64,000 nt of DNA from Vibrio maritimus. Lineage in GTDB: Bacteria > Pseudomonadota > Gammaproteobacteria > Enterobacterales > Vibrionaceae. A program made the translations under genes and the position numbers. Below, one piece after another: positions 1 to 9,252 of this stretch. The stretch's first letter is position 1; the number at the start of each line of letters is the position of its first letter. Location of the stretch: NCBI GenBank assembly GCA_000755425.1, contig BBMT01000003.1:372001-436000 (forward strand). The letters run 5' to 3'. The notes below the pieces were generated by a model. It searched no databases and had not been told where the DNA came from. It saw only the letters and a program-made list of their open reading frames with translations.

Positions 1-442
1 AAGTTGCTTTGGCGTGTGATATTCGAATTGCCGAGGAGCACGCCGTGATGGCGCTGCCTGAAGCCAAGGTTGGCCTACTGCCATGCGCAGGTGTACCCAA
101 AATTTAACTGCTTTAGTCGGAGAGGGTTGGGCTAAGCGGATCATTTTGTGCGGGGAGAAGATTGATGCATCACAAGCTCTTCAAATCAAACTGGTAGAAG
201 AGATTGTGAATTCGGGAGAGGCGTTAACTGCTGCGACCAATCTTGCTAATCAAGTTGCCCATCAATCGCCATCTTCCGTTACAGCTTGTAAAGCTCTTAT
301 CCAAAATAACCGCCAGCATTTTATTTCTCATGGACTAGTCAAAGAGCGTGAGCTGTTCATTCAACTGTTTGATACTGAAGATCAGCGAGAAGGCGTCAAC
401 GCCTTTCTAGAAAAGCGTTCACCACAATGGAAAAATCGTTAG
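1..442 (+). CDS. Enoyl-CoA hydratase/isomerase (crotonase family), 5'-truncated, frameshifted
   Basis: The 3' part of a crotonase-fold enoyl-CoA hydratase; the 5' end lies outside the window. Reading from base 3 gives the typical core ...LACDIRIAEEHAVMALPEAKVGLLPCAGG, and the frame at 83-442 continues with TQNLTALVGEGWAKRIILCG to the C-terminus. The join near base 92-95 needs one extra base (GGTGTACC where GGTGGTACC is expected), so the break is probably a lost G. The family hydrates enoyl-CoA in the cytoplasm. Its position immediately before 3-hydroxyisobutyryl-CoA hydrolase and mmsB suggests valine or other branched-chain degradation. Family certain, substrate inferred. Confidence 0.85.
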
Positions 443-450
443 GAGGCGTC

Positions 451-1650
451 ATGTCTACAACCAGTTCAACGTCAAACTCGTCGCCAGCGACTCAAGATAC
501 CGTTCGATTTCAAGAAATCGTTTGTAGCGACCAACAGAGCAAAATTGCCGTTGCGACCCTATGCAACCCTAAAGCCCTCAACGCTCTTACTCACAATATG
601 TTGGTGTTGCTTAATGACCAACTTGAAAAGTGGCACGATGATGACGCGGTACTGTGCGTGATACTGGACGGTGAAGGAGAGAAAGCCTTCTGTGCCGGTG
701 GTGACGTGCGTACTCTGCATGACAAAATGAAACACGCACCAATAGAAGATGCAAAAGCCTACGCTGAAGCGTTTTTTGGCACAGAATATCAATGTGACTA
801 TCTCATCCATACTTACAGCAAACCTATTATTGCGTGGGGCGAAGGTATCGTAATGGGTGGTGGGATGGGGCTCTTTATGGGGGCCTCTCACAAAGTGGTG
901 ACACCAGATTCCCGCCTAGCCATGCCAGAGATTCATATCGGTTTGTTTCCCGATGTTGGTGCGACCTATTTTCTGAACCGTCTCGACGATGATATTGGTT
1001 TGTTCCTCGGACTGACTGGCGTAATGATGAATGGCACTGACGCCCTCGACGTCAGACTTGCTGATCATATGAACGCACCGACGGACAAACAAAAGCTACT
1101 GCATCAATTGCAGCAATCGGATTGGAACAGCATCGAAGACAGCTATGACTACTTAACAGAAGTCCTCACCGAGCTTGCCGACAATGCCAACATCGCCAAA
1201 CCTGCTGCTCATCTTCTGCCTTTAATTCCTGACATTCAACGTGCTTGTGCGTTCGATACGCTTGAAGAAGTGTTTGATAATATTCAGGCGTTACCTTGTC
1301 ACGAAAAGTGGATGCAAACGGCTCAGCGCAATTTAATGGATGGAAGCCCGATTACCGCGCACATTTGTTTTCGCCAGTTAAAACAGTATCACCATTTGTC
1401 ATTGGCCGATTGTTTTAGGCTTGAACTGATCTTGGGGTTGCGTAGCGTCGAGTATGGCGAATTTCAGGAAGGGGTGCGTGCACGCTTAGTGGACAAGGAC
1501 GGCATGCCCCATTGGGCATACGCGCACATCAGCCAGGTGCCAAAGTCAGTGATCGACAACTTGTTTACTTCACTGTGGCGTGAGCAAGAGCACCCACTTG
1601 CAATGCTAGGCATCATTAACTCGCGCAGACAAACAATGAATCTCTTTTAA
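451..1650 (+). CDS. 3-hydroxyisobutyryl-CoA hydrolase (crotonase superfamily)
   Basis: 399 residues. It would hydrolyse 3-hydroxyisobutyryl-CoA to 3-hydroxyisobutyrate and CoA in valine catabolism. The crotonase core is intact: EKAFCAGGDVRTLHD (oxyanion-hole region), GIVMGGGMGLFMGASH, and MPEIHIGLFPDVGATYFLNR, with the E/D residues typical of the HIBCH subfamily, plus the long C-terminal ECH_2 extension that distinguishes it from ordinary hydratases. I chose the ATG at 451 because AGGAGG sits just upstream at 441-446; an in-frame ATG at 427 has no such site and would overlap the preceding gene. Its product is the substrate of the next gene. Confidence 0.9.
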   Translation: MSTTSSTSNSSPATQDTVRFQEIVCSDQQSKIAVATLCNPKALNALTHNMLVLLNDQLEKWHDDDAVLCVILDGEGEKAFCAGGDVRTLHDKMKHAPIEDAKAYAEAFFGTEYQCDYLIHTYSKPIIAWGEGIVMGGGMGLFMGASHKVVTPDSRLAMPEIHIGLFPDVGATYFLNRLDDDIGLFLGLTGVMMNGTDALDVRLADHMNAPTDKQKLLHQLQQSDWNSIEDSYDYLTEVLTELADNANIAKPAAHLLPLIPDIQRACAFDTLEEVFDNIQALPCHEKWMQTAQRNLMDGSPITAHICFRQLKQYHHLSLADCFRLELILGLRSVEYGEFQEGVRARLVDKDGMPHWAYAHISQVPKSVIDNLFTSLWREQEHPLAMLGIINSRRQTMNLF

Positions 1651-1685
1651 ACCATCGATGAATTGAAACAGCCAAGGAGGTTGTG

Positions 1686-2600
1686 ATGAGTCAGCCAACA
1701 GACACTAAGGTTGCGTTTATTGGGCTAGGAAATATGGGCAGTCCGATGGCGAACAACTTGCTCAAAGCAGGCTTCAGCGTGCAAGTTTACGATCGAGTAT
1801 CGGCGTTATCGCAACCTCTTGGCGACAAGGGCGCTCTTGTTTGCCATAGCCTGGAACAGGTGCTCGATTCGGCGAGCGTTGTAGTGACCATGCTACCAGC
1901 CAGTGAGCATGTCAAAGCAGTTTATCTCGGCTGTGATGATGAGAAAGGCACCATAGAACTTGCATCGAGTGACACTTTTCTTATCGATTGTTCAACCATT
2001 GATCCTGACTCAGCGCGCCTGGTTTCAAGAGAAGCTCAAAACAAAGGGTTGGAGTTTGTCGACGCTCCTGTTTCCGGAGGCGTTGCTGGTGCCAGTGCTG
2101 GTACGTTGACGTTTATCGTAGGTGGCAGCGATGAAGGGTTTACCAAAGCCAATAACTTGCTGTCTTTCATGGGTAAAAATGTGTTTCATGCGGGCAAAGC
2201 GGGCGATGGGCAAATGGCAAAAATTTGCAACAACCTGATTCTCGGTTCTGTCATGGCAGCGACTTGTGAATCCCTTAGTCTTGGTATGGATAACGGTCTC
2301 AATCCTGACGTGTTATCAAATATTATTCTTCAGAGCTCTGGCAGAAACTGGGTTTTAGAACTATATAACCCTTGTCCGGGAGTGATTGAGCACGCGCCAG
2401 CGAGTGCCCAATATACTCCCGGTTTTATGTGTAAGTTGATGTCAAAAGATTTGGGGCTTGGGCTAGAAGCGGCAAAAATGAGCCAATCTTCGGTGCCCAT
2501 GGGAGCGTTAGCTCATAGTCTCTACGCGCTCCATAACCGAAACGGAAATGCGGAGTTGGATTTCTCGAGTCTTTTTGAGTTTTTTCGCAATAAGCAGTAG
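1686..2600 (+). CDS. mmsB: 3-hydroxyisobutyrate dehydrogenase
   Basis: About 304 residues. NAD-dependent oxidation of 3-hydroxyisobutyrate to methylmalonate semialdehyde (valine degradation). The N-terminus shows the Rossmann motif VAFIGLGNMGSPMANNL. The substrate motif is FVDAPVSGGVAGASAGTLTFIVGG and the catalytic lysine lies in GDGQMAKICNNLILG. AAGGAGG at about 1674-1680 supports ATG 1686; GTG 1683 is the alternative. It follows the hydrolase by 35 bases and precedes an SDR gene by 13, so the three are probably one transcript. It is distinct from the 35.0-kb homologue, which sits in the alginate locus. Confidence 0.92.
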   Translation: MSQPTDTKVAFIGLGNMGSPMANNLLKAGFSVQVYDRVSALSQPLGDKGALVCHSLEQVLDSASVVVTMLPASEHVKAVYLGCDDEKGTIELASSDTFLIDCSTIDPDSARLVSREAQNKGLEFVDAPVSGGVAGASAGTLTFIVGGSDEGFTKANNLLSFMGKNVFHAGKAGDGQMAKICNNLILGSVMAATCESLSLGMDNGLNPDVLSNIILQSSGRNWVLELYNPCPGVIEHAPASAQYTPGFMCKLMSKDLGLGLEAAKMSQSSVPMGALAHSLYALHNRNGNAELDFSSLFEFFRNKQ

Positions 2601-2613
2601 AAGGGAGAAGTAA

Positions 2614-3371
2614 ATGGAACTTGAACAGAGCGTTATCGCTATTACTGGTGCAGGACAAGGATTAGGTCAAACTATGGCGACAAGCTTAGCTCAGCAAGGA
2701 GCGAGCTTAGCACTGCTCGATGTCAATCAAGACGCCTTAACAGAGACAAAAGAACTGTGTGAGGCATTTGGGGTAAAAGCGCAAACTTATCAGGTCGATG
2801 TCACCAATGAAGAGCAAGTAGAAAAGGTGTTTCGTGACATTGTCACGGAGTTTGGCTCTTTGAATGGGTTAGTCAACAATGCGGGCATCTTGCGAGACGG
2901 AATGCTGGTCAAATCTAGAGACGGTGAAATCAGTAAAATGTCTCTGGGTGACTTTAATGCCGTTATCAATGTGAATCTTACCGGTACTTTTCTGTGCGGA
3001 CGGGAAGCGGCAGTACAGATGATTGAATCCGATTCTCGAGGGTCATTATTAATATTTCCAGTGTGTCGAGAGCAGGCAACATGGGGCAAACCAACTACGC
3101 GGCTTCCAAAGCAGCAGTCGCAACGATGTCATCCGTATGGGGTAAAGAACTTGCTCGTTACGGCATCCGTTCTGTTGCTATTGCACCAGGTGTTGTGGAG
3201 ACGTCGATGACAGCATCAATGAAACCAGAAGCCCGTGAACGTCTGGAAAATATGGTGCCAGTACGCCGCATGGCGGATCCAACAGAGATTGCTCATACTG
3301 TACGTTTCATTTTGGAAAATGAGTACGTTAATGGTCGAGTGATTGAAGTGGATGGTGGCTTGGTTATATAA
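2614..3371 (+). CDS. SDR-family oxidoreductase (FabG/3-hydroxyacyl-CoA dehydrogenase-like), frameshifted
   Basis: Short-chain dehydrogenase with the cofactor motif TGAGQGLG near residue 11, NNAGILRDG, and, in the second frame, catalytic YAASK (YxxxK) preceded by the serine in [12 protein letters not shown], then the PG motif [11 protein letters not shown] and a C-terminal VIEVDGGL. The frame changes at about 3040-3042: CGAGGGTCATT needs one more G to read [15 protein letters not shown]. It probably oxidises a hydroxyacyl-CoA in the same branched-chain or fatty acid route as the genes upstream. Substrate not determinable. Last gene of the plus-strand operon. Confidence 0.85.
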
Positions 3372-3906
3372 AGATAGCCGTAAGATGAGTACAGTCCCCT
3401 GGATTATTTCTGGGGCTGATTTTTTCCAAATCTAATGATTCAAAAATACTCAGTGCAGCGGTAAAACCGGTGCTAATTAAAGAGCTACTTAAATACTCTT
3501 TTCGGCTAACCATATTGCTGAGTAGGTGCAATATCTGGATGAGTGATAGTCGTCGGCTTTGCTCAACCTCCCATGAAGGCTCTAAGTCGAGTTTGTCGCC
3601 TTTGAGTGCGGGTAGTAGAGGCAGTTTTAAGGCTTCAAATTCCTGTTGATGTTTCAAAATCAAGCAGCTTAATACTCTGATCCTTAGTCGGTTTGTATCA
3701 GATTCGAGTAGCATTCGTTTCTCTGATGACAAGCCAGGTGCGTGGCTATGGTTTAATAAGTGACACGGCTTAATTATCATTGAATAACTAGCTGCCGATA
3801 GTGCGCACAGGTTAGGGATGCTCACTTTGTTTTCTACAGGTTCTTGCAACAAACTGCGATGTGCTGGAGAAATAAAAATGCTCGGTATAACTCGTCTATT
3901 TTCCAC
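3364..3906 (-). CDS. Hypothetical protein (180 aa)
   Basis: No family recognised. The protein begins with GTG at 3906 preceded by a weak AAGGCGG. It is leucine/serine-rich and probably helical, with no signal peptide or clear motif. Its last 20 codons run through the SDR terminator. One extra A in the AAAAAA run near 3425 would instead give a stop just before the terminator (...DLEKNQPQK), so the true C-terminus may be shorter. A real gene is likely but not certain. Confidence 0.45.
   Translation of the reverse strand: MENRRVIPSIFISPAHRSLLQEPVENKVSIPNLCALSAASYSMIIKPCHLLNHSHAPGLSSEKRMLLESDTNRLRIRVLSCLILKHQQEFEALKLPLLPALKGDKLDLEPSWEVEQSRRLSLIQILHLLSNMVSRKEYLSSSLISTGFTAALSIFESLDLEKISPRNNPGDCTHLTAIFI
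3392..3427 (+). terminator. Rho-independent terminator after the SDR gene
   Basis: CAG(T)CCCC / GGGGCTG stem with an A/T-rich loop followed by ATTTTTT, 20 bases after the SDR stop. It overlaps the 3' end of the convergent hypothetical ORF. Confidence 0.7.
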
Positions 3907-3969
3907 GTGAAGACCGCCTTATATTGCTTAGTTCAGTAGTGACAAATTTAAGTGGCAAATAACCCGGTG

Positions 3970-4345
3970 TTATTCAGCGTTACTTTCAATCACCTTACGT
4001 TTGATGACTGCGGTAAATCGATTGTCAGTGGAGTTGGCAGACACTAATACCAGCTTGGCTGTTCATATAGTTGAGGGCATCCATAGGAGAGTTAAAAGAA
4101 AGGGTTTTACCTTCCTCATCTCTAAGTAGGTCTTTATTTTTGATGCCGATTTTGAGCGCTTGACCGAAATCTACTTCTACTTTCCATTGGGTAAGACTTA
4201 GCATTTTCCCCGACGCGATGACCATCGCATATTGCTCGGTTTGGTTTGATCTCGACGTAGGTTCTGGCGATTTAGCAGCCAATGCCGTTGAGGACATGGC
4301 AAGTGTCAATAAAGGGGTTAGAAAAACTTTATGAATGGCTTTCAT
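3970..4345 (-). CDS. Small secreted protein with C-terminal GW motif, frameshifted
   Basis: ATG at 4345 is preceded by GGAGG and begins a signal peptide (MKAIHKVFLTPLLTLAMSS, cleavage near ALA-A). The mature part contains YAMVIASGKMLSLTQWKVEVDFGQ. The open frame stops at 4025 after an odd tail (AGISVCQLH). Restoring one G in each of two short G runs gives MNSQGWVLVSANSTDNRF...IKRKVIESNAE, ending at 3970. The 'alNymnsqGWxLVs' pattern resembles small DUF4177-like proteins. The reconstruction is an inference. No function assigned; probably periplasmic. Confidence 0.6.
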
Positions 4346-4484
4346 GGCTGCCTCCAGTAATCTCTGGCTCAAAGTAAGCACGTTGTGTGCGATTGAGGCT
4401 TAGATTACTAGAGGGCTTTTCCATTATTCGGAAAGGAACGGAGTAAATTGTATGAATTATGGATGTGACTTTTGGGTATTAGGC

Positions 4485-4892
4485 CTAATTGTCACCATCG
4501 CGCTTTTTTAAAGAAGCGTAGAAACTAGAGAGAAATTCTATGTCCTCTTTAGGCGCGGCTAGCATGAGATCGAGAAACTTTAGCGTACTTGCAGAAAGCG
4601 GTAGTTGACCGCCATGTAGGCGCTCTAACTGAGTCATGGGGAACAGTTGCAGTAAGCTAACGTCAAGCGCTTTGGCAATTCGGAAAAAGTCCAAAATGGT
4701 GAAATGGCTCTTCGCTTCTCGATCCATCTTCTCATAAAGAGCAGAGCGGCCAATGTCCGCCTTTTTAGCAAGCCCGTTTTTAGATAGTCCTTCTTGAACC
4801 ATGAGCGCCTCGATTCGCTCTATGACCATTTTTCGAAATACCGTCTCTTCAACGCCAAAAAACTCGAATCCTTCCGTTTCTATTTCTGCCAT
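4485..4892 (-). CDS. XRE-family helix-turn-helix transcriptional regulator
   Basis: 135 residues. Residues about 20-80 form a Cro/CI-type HTH: VIERIEALMVQEGLSKNGLAKKADIGRSALYEKM...ILDFFRIAKALDVSLLQLF. The C-terminal third is a short helical tail. Cytoplasmic DNA-binding protein of unknown target. It is divergent from the exported C45 hydrolase gene, separated by 135 bases, so it may control that gene. Confidence 0.85.
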   Translation of the reverse strand: MAEIETEGFEFFGVEETVFRKMVIERIEALMVQEGLSKNGLAKKADIGRSALYEKMDREAKSHFTILDFFRIAKALDVSLLQLFPMTQLERLHGGQLPLSASTLKFLDLMLAAPKEDIEFLSSFYASLKKRDGDN

Positions 4893-5027
4893 CGCCTTTG
4901 TCCGTTTTCTGGAATCAGTCCGTTAATGGTATCTGAATTTCGGAAATTTTAAATGATAATTTAATAGCCCAGATACGAAGACACATACCGTCTCTACTGA
5001 TTAACCAACTACATAAGGGCAAACATC

Positions 5028-6221
5028 ATGCTAACGACGAAACGCGCAATCCTTGTTACTGCACTTGCACTATCTGGCGCGGCTCAGGCGATTTCTCTTG
5101 AGCCTGCTCCAGGTCTGGATGTGAACCAACCTTATTATGCTCCGCAAGTATTTGTGCAGCAGGAAAGTCTACCAATTGTGGATATTCGCGGTGTAAAACC
5201 AGCAGACTACGCTGAGCTATTTGAAAATCAGGTAGGCGAAGAAGTTCGACGTGGTATTAAGGAAGCGCAGTACGTTTATAAGCTAGCAGGTATCAATGTG
5301 GTCGAGTTTGAGAAAAACTCAATGAAGGTGTTAGAAAACTCTCGAAATCTAAACCCTGAATACTTTGAAATCGTTGCCGCGCTGGCCAAAGTGGGCGGGA
5401 TTTCACTCGAAACCATGTTCACTCTATCGCAACTAGATGCTGCATTGGCGTCGGCAGCTCAGTCTGCGTTAAGTGGCTGTACGACAGTAAGTTTCGCTGG
5501 CACAGGTGTTGTTGGTCAGGTAAACGACACACCATCACTTTCTGGGGGTAACTATTGGGTACTGCAAGCGGATGATTATGTACAGGTGATGGCGTCTGGC
5601 TTCTATGGCTCAGGTCAAACGCTCGGCAAAGATATTGGTGTTGTGATTAACTTCCAAGGCACTGACTCTAAAGGTGTTGGACTTGATGCAGGCAGCGCGA
5701 TTGAGTTAGGTGCGCTGCAAAACTATCTCGTGCGCAATGCTAAGAATGTTGACGATGCGGAAAAGATCCTAGACCAATATCGCACAGTAGTGGCTTCTCA
5801 TTTTAACTTTGCTGATAGTAACGGTAATACCGTTGGCGTTGAAATGCTTGAGGGTGAGAACTATGTGATTAGACGTCCCACTGGTGTCGGCCACGCTAAC
5901 CACTCAGAGCGTCCCGGCGTAATGCAAGCCTTCGCAGAATCTGTTGGTCTAGGTGAGAAAAGTGTGCAACGTACGGTTGCGACGGCTTACACCGAGTGGC
6001 GAGCAGAGTTCGCACAGCAGTTTATCGACAACACACCTGAGGGCAATGTTGATGCCGCTAAATATGTCTTAAATACCAAGCCAATTGCACAGCATGCCGC
6101 TTACGGCTCTGATTTCATTTCGACACTCACAGCAGTCATGGATACCAAATCGGGTTGTATGGAAGTTGCGCCGGGTGTCGGTGATTGGAATGATTTCCAG
6201 CGAGTGTGTATCGAGAAATAA
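5028..6221 (+). CDS. Exported acyltransferase/amidohydrolase of the C45 (penicillin acyltransferase-like) Ntn family
   Basis: 397 residues with an N-terminal signal peptide (MLTTKRAILVTALALSGAAQA). The motif SGCTTVSFAGTGVVGQVNDTP around Gly150-Cys151 matches the autocatalytic Gly-Cys cleavage site that exposes the N-terminal nucleophile Cys in acyl-CoA:6-APA acyltransferase-like hydrolases. DSNGNTVGVEMLEG and RPTGVGHANH fit the later beta-sheet motifs of that fold. Probably periplasmic, cleaving an amide or ester of unknown identity. It starts 135 bases from the divergent XRE regulator and ends in a strong terminator. Confidence 0.7.
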   Translation: MLTTKRAILVTALALSGAAQAISLEPAPGLDVNQPYYAPQVFVQQESLPIVDIRGVKPADYAELFENQVGEEVRRGIKEAQYVYKLAGINVVEFEKNSMKVLENSRNLNPEYFEIVAALAKVGGISLETMFTLSQLDAALASAAQSALSGCTTVSFAGTGVVGQVNDTPSLSGGNYWVLQADDYVQVMASGFYGSGQTLGKDIGVVINFQGTDSKGVGLDAGSAIELGALQNYLVRNAKNVDDAEKILDQYRTVVASHFNFADSNGNTVGVEMLEGENYVIRRPTGVGHANHSERPGVMQAFAESVGLGEKSVQRTVATAYTEWRAEFAQQFIDNTPEGNVDAAKYVLNTKPIAQHAAYGSDFISTLTAVMDTKSGCMEVAPGVGDWNDFQRVCIEK

Positions 6222-6253
6222 CGCTCAAGAATGGGATATTGCTTAAAGAAAAT

Positions 6254-6286
6254 GCCAGCAGTCCTTTTATGACAGCTGGCTTTTTT
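6254..6286 (+). terminator. Rho-independent terminator after the C45 hydrolase gene
   Basis: GCCAGC...GCTGGC stem followed by TTTTTT. Confidence 0.85.
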
Positions 6287-6291
6287 AACAA

Positions 6292-6522
6292 TTAATGCTC
6301 TGGCGTTTCTAACAAACGAATAGCACTTTCTACAGCCGCATTCATTGCTTGATCATCTTCAAACTTACCGGAACCGGCTGGGCCGAGCACGCTAGCAAAC
6401 AAATCGGCTTGTTTGTTGAAAGGCAGGTCTAATTGCTCATAAAGGTTTTGTCTGATTTCAGCATGCTCTTCTGGCATTTTATTGGAGAGGCTAACAAGCG
6501 TTTGATAAATTAACTCTTTCAT
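6292..6522 (-). CDS. Hypothetical small cytoplasmic protein (76 aa)
   Basis: Not recognised. The sequence MKELIYQTLVSLSNKMPEEH...AMNAAVESAIRLLETPEH is acidic and mostly helical, with no signal or membrane segment. GGATA lies upstream of ATG 6522. It sits alone between the C45 gene and the ETF-quinone oxidoreductase and ends right at the C45 terminator, which may act in both directions. Confidence 0.6.
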   Translation of the reverse strand: MKELIYQTLVSLSNKMPEEHAEIRQNLYEQLDLPFNKQADLFASVLGPAGSGKFEDDQAMNAAVESAIRLLETPEH

Positions 6523-6687
6523 GGTGTATCCATTTTCTTTTTACTACGGGGGAGTGTGATTGTACCGAGCTTGAGAATGAGTTTCTTATGCAACTGTCAC
6601 ACTACTGATGGTTGATGGTTGATGGATATATCTACTCAACTTCCTATCGCTGCTTATCACCTATAACGCTTGTAATAGTTTTTTCAA

Positions 6688-8371
6688 TCACATGCCACGA
6701 TAACTTGGCCCTCCGCCACCTTCTGGAGCTGTCCAGTCAATGTTGGCTGATGGATCTTTTATGTCGCATGTCTTGCAATGCAGACAATTGGTGGGGTTAA
6801 TTTGTAACTGTGGCTGTCCATCGCAATTGAGAATCTCATAGACCCCCGCTGGGCAGTAACGCTGGCTAGGCTCGTTGTACTGAGGTAGGTGAGTCTCGAT
6901 GACTAAGGCGGGATCGCGCAGATGAAGATGACACGGCTGGTTTTCATCATGTTGGGTGCCAGAGAGAAACAGCGAGGAAGGCTTGTCAAAGCTTAGTTTT
7001 CCATCTGGCTTGGGGTAGTCAATAGGCTTAGATTGGTCGATTCCATCAAGGCACATATGATCTTCGGTACGATCCATTACTCTCCATGGCACTGACTTCT
7101 TAAATAGTTTCGGCCACCAGTTTTGTTCTAGCACATTTAAAAGACCACCAACAGGTTCACCGAAGCGATGAAGATTGGCACCAAAGTTCTGCGTACTCGT
7201 AAGTTCTTGGTAGAGCCATGAAGCTTCGAATTCAATTTGATAGTCTGCCTCACGCTCTGGTTGAGGTGCCACTAGCGACTTAAATACCGCTTCTGCTGCC
7301 AACATGCCCGATTTCATAGCGGTGTGGCTACCCTTAATTTTCCCCATATTGAGCGTACCAGCATCACAGCCAATGAGCAGGCCACCGGGAAACTGCTGCT
7401 TCGGTAGTGAGCGTAATCCGCCCTTGGCGATGGCTCGTGCTCCAAAACATAGTCGTTCGCCATCGGACAAGTATTTGGCAATCGCGCGATGATGTTTAAA
7501 GCGTTGAAACTCTTCAAAAGGATTGAGATTAGGGTTGCGGTAATTGAGGTCGACAATCAAACCAACCGCAACCTGATTATTGGGTAAGTGATATAAAAAG
7601 CTGCCTCCAGTGGTCCCCGTTTCACTCAGTGGCCAACCTACGCCGTGAATAACGCTCCCTTGTTTATAATGCGGATGCTCTTTTGGCAGTTGCCACAGCT
7701 CTTTGAAGCCAAGCGCGTAGTGTTGGGGCTGACTGTTATGGTCGAGAGAATACTTGTCGATGAGCGATTTACCGAGGTGGCCTCGAGCACCTTCCGCAAA
7801 AATGGTGTACGGGGCGATAAGATCAATGCCGGGCTCGAAGTTTGGCTTTTTCTCTCCGTTTTTATCTAGACCCATGTCAGCGGTTTGCACGCCTATCACG
7901 CTATTTTCTGAATCATACAAAACCTTGCTCGCGGCGAAACCAGGGAAGATTTCGACGCCCAACTGCTCAGCTTGATCTGCTAACCATCGACATAAATTTC
8001 CAAGGCTTATGACATGGTTTTCGGAGCTATTTTTTTAAGCTATTTGGTGTCAGGAATTCAGGTATTACGACATGATTGAGGTGAGTAGTGAGATACAAGC
8101 ATTCATCATTGGTGACGGGGTTGTTCACAGGGGCATCGAGACTTATCCAATCGGGGAGTAGTTCATCTAACGCTCGAGTTTCAAACACTGCACCGGAGAG
8201 TATATGCGCACCGACTTCAGGACCTTTTTCTATCACGCAGATTGAAAGTGGTTTTTCCTGCTGCTGCAACTGAGTTAATCGGATGGCGGCAGAAAGCTGC
8301 GGGGCCTGCGCTACAATCACCACGTCAAATTCCATTGATTCTCTTTGCATGTTGTACACCTCGGTTGCCAT
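6688..8371 (-). CDS. Electron transfer flavoprotein-ubiquinone oxidoreductase (ETF-QO), frameshifted
   Basis: Passes electrons from reduced ETF to ubiquinone at the inner membrane, using FAD and a 4Fe-4S cluster. The N-terminal part (8027-8371) has EFDVVIVAQAPQLSAAIRL, a damaged FAD motif where GAGPAGLSA is expected, then IEKGPEVGAHILSGAVFE. The C-terminal part (6688-7962) has IGCDAGTLNMGKIKGSHTAMKSG and the cluster region NCLHCKTCDIKDPSANIDW with an earlier CPAGVYEI. Between the ORFs the frame ENHVISLGNLCRWLADQAEQL is preserved across 7963-8030. One A lost from an A run near 8030 explains the split. Divergent from etfBA. Confidence 0.92.
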
Positions 8372-8411
8372 CCATCGGATCTTAAAGATGTTACGTATAA
8401 CTATAGTGCAG

Positions 8412-8427
8412 TTGACGTAAACGTAAA
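8412..8427. promoter_or_regulatory. LiuR-type operator between ETF-QO and etfB
   Basis: TTGACGTAAACGTAAA, an imperfect inverted repeat close to the LiuR (MerR family) sites described for branched-chain amino acid and fatty acid genes of gammaproteobacteria. It lies in the 115-base divergent promoter region and could control both directions. Confidence 0.55.
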
Positions 8428-8486
8428 CTTAGCTAAGCTCAATTTATAACCACTTTATGGCGTTTGTGCTTAAAACAGGAGGGTGT

Positions 8487-9236
8487 ATGAAGGTATTAGT
8501 GGCGGTTAAACGTGTCATCGATCCCTATGCAAAAATCCGAGTAAATGCCGATGGGTCTGGGGTTGAAACCAGCAATATGAAAATGTCGATGAACCCATTT
8601 TGCGAGATCGCTGTTGAAGAGGCAATTCGGCTGAAAGAGGCTGGTATAGCAACAGAAATTGTAGTGATCAGCATTGGCGATAGTTCGGTTCACGAGACAC
8701 TTCGTAATGCTCTTGCCCTAGGGGCTGATCGCGCCATTCATGTTGAAACCGAGTCGACGTTAGAGCCTTTAGCCGTGGCAAAAGTGCTTAAGCAAGTCAT
8801 GTCCCAAGAATCACCTCAATTGGTGTTACTGGGCAAACAATCTATCGATACCGATAACAACCAAGTTGCTCAGATGCTCGCCGCTCTGACTGATCATCCA
8901 CAAGGCACATTCGCATCGAAACTTGTTATCGAAGGAGATGCTGCATTAGTGACAAGAGAAGTGGATGGCGGGTTGGAAACATTGAGTTTGCAGTTACCAG
9001 CGATTGTCAGCACTGATTTACGCCTCAATGAACCAAGGTATGCCTCTTTACCCAACATAATGAAAGCGAAAAAGAAGCCGTTAGATGTCGTTCTCATTGA
9101 ATCATTAGCCGTTGATATTAAATCGCGTCAACAGGTGTTAGAAGTGATGGCTCCGAAATCACGCGCAGCGGGTCAATCGGTAGCGAGTGTCGACGAGCTG
9201 GTGGATAAGCTCCGTAATGAAGCCAAGGTGCTTTAA
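8487..9236 (+). CDS. etfB: Electron transfer flavoprotein, beta subunit
   Basis: 249 residues. Binds AMP and forms the ETF heterodimer with the next gene product, accepting electrons from acyl-CoA dehydrogenases. Family features: [58 protein letters not shown] and VDGGLETL...[30 protein letters not shown] chose ATG 8487, with AGGAGG just upstream, over an in-frame ATG at 8457 that has none. etfA starts 16 bases after the stop. Divergent from ETF-QO, whose product re-oxidises it. Confidence 0.95.
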   Translation: MKVLVAVKRVIDPYAKIRVNADGSGVETSNMKMSMNPFCEIAVEEAIRLKEAGIATEIVVISIGDSSVHETLRNALALGADRAIHVETESTLEPLAVAKVLKQVMSQESPQLVLLGKQSIDTDNNQVAQMLAALTDHPQGTFASKLVIEGDAALVTREVDGGLETLSLQLPAIVSTDLRLNEPRYASLPNIMKAKKKPLDVVLIESLAVDIKSRQQVLEVMAPKSRAAGQSVASVDELVDKLRNEAKVL

Positions 9237-9252
9237 CTAAGGAGGGTAAGTC

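Noticed and set aside
559..891. Minus-strand ORF opposite the 3-hydroxyisobutyryl-CoA hydrolase
   Set aside because: Shadow of a well-supported gene; no Shine-Dalgarno or family match.
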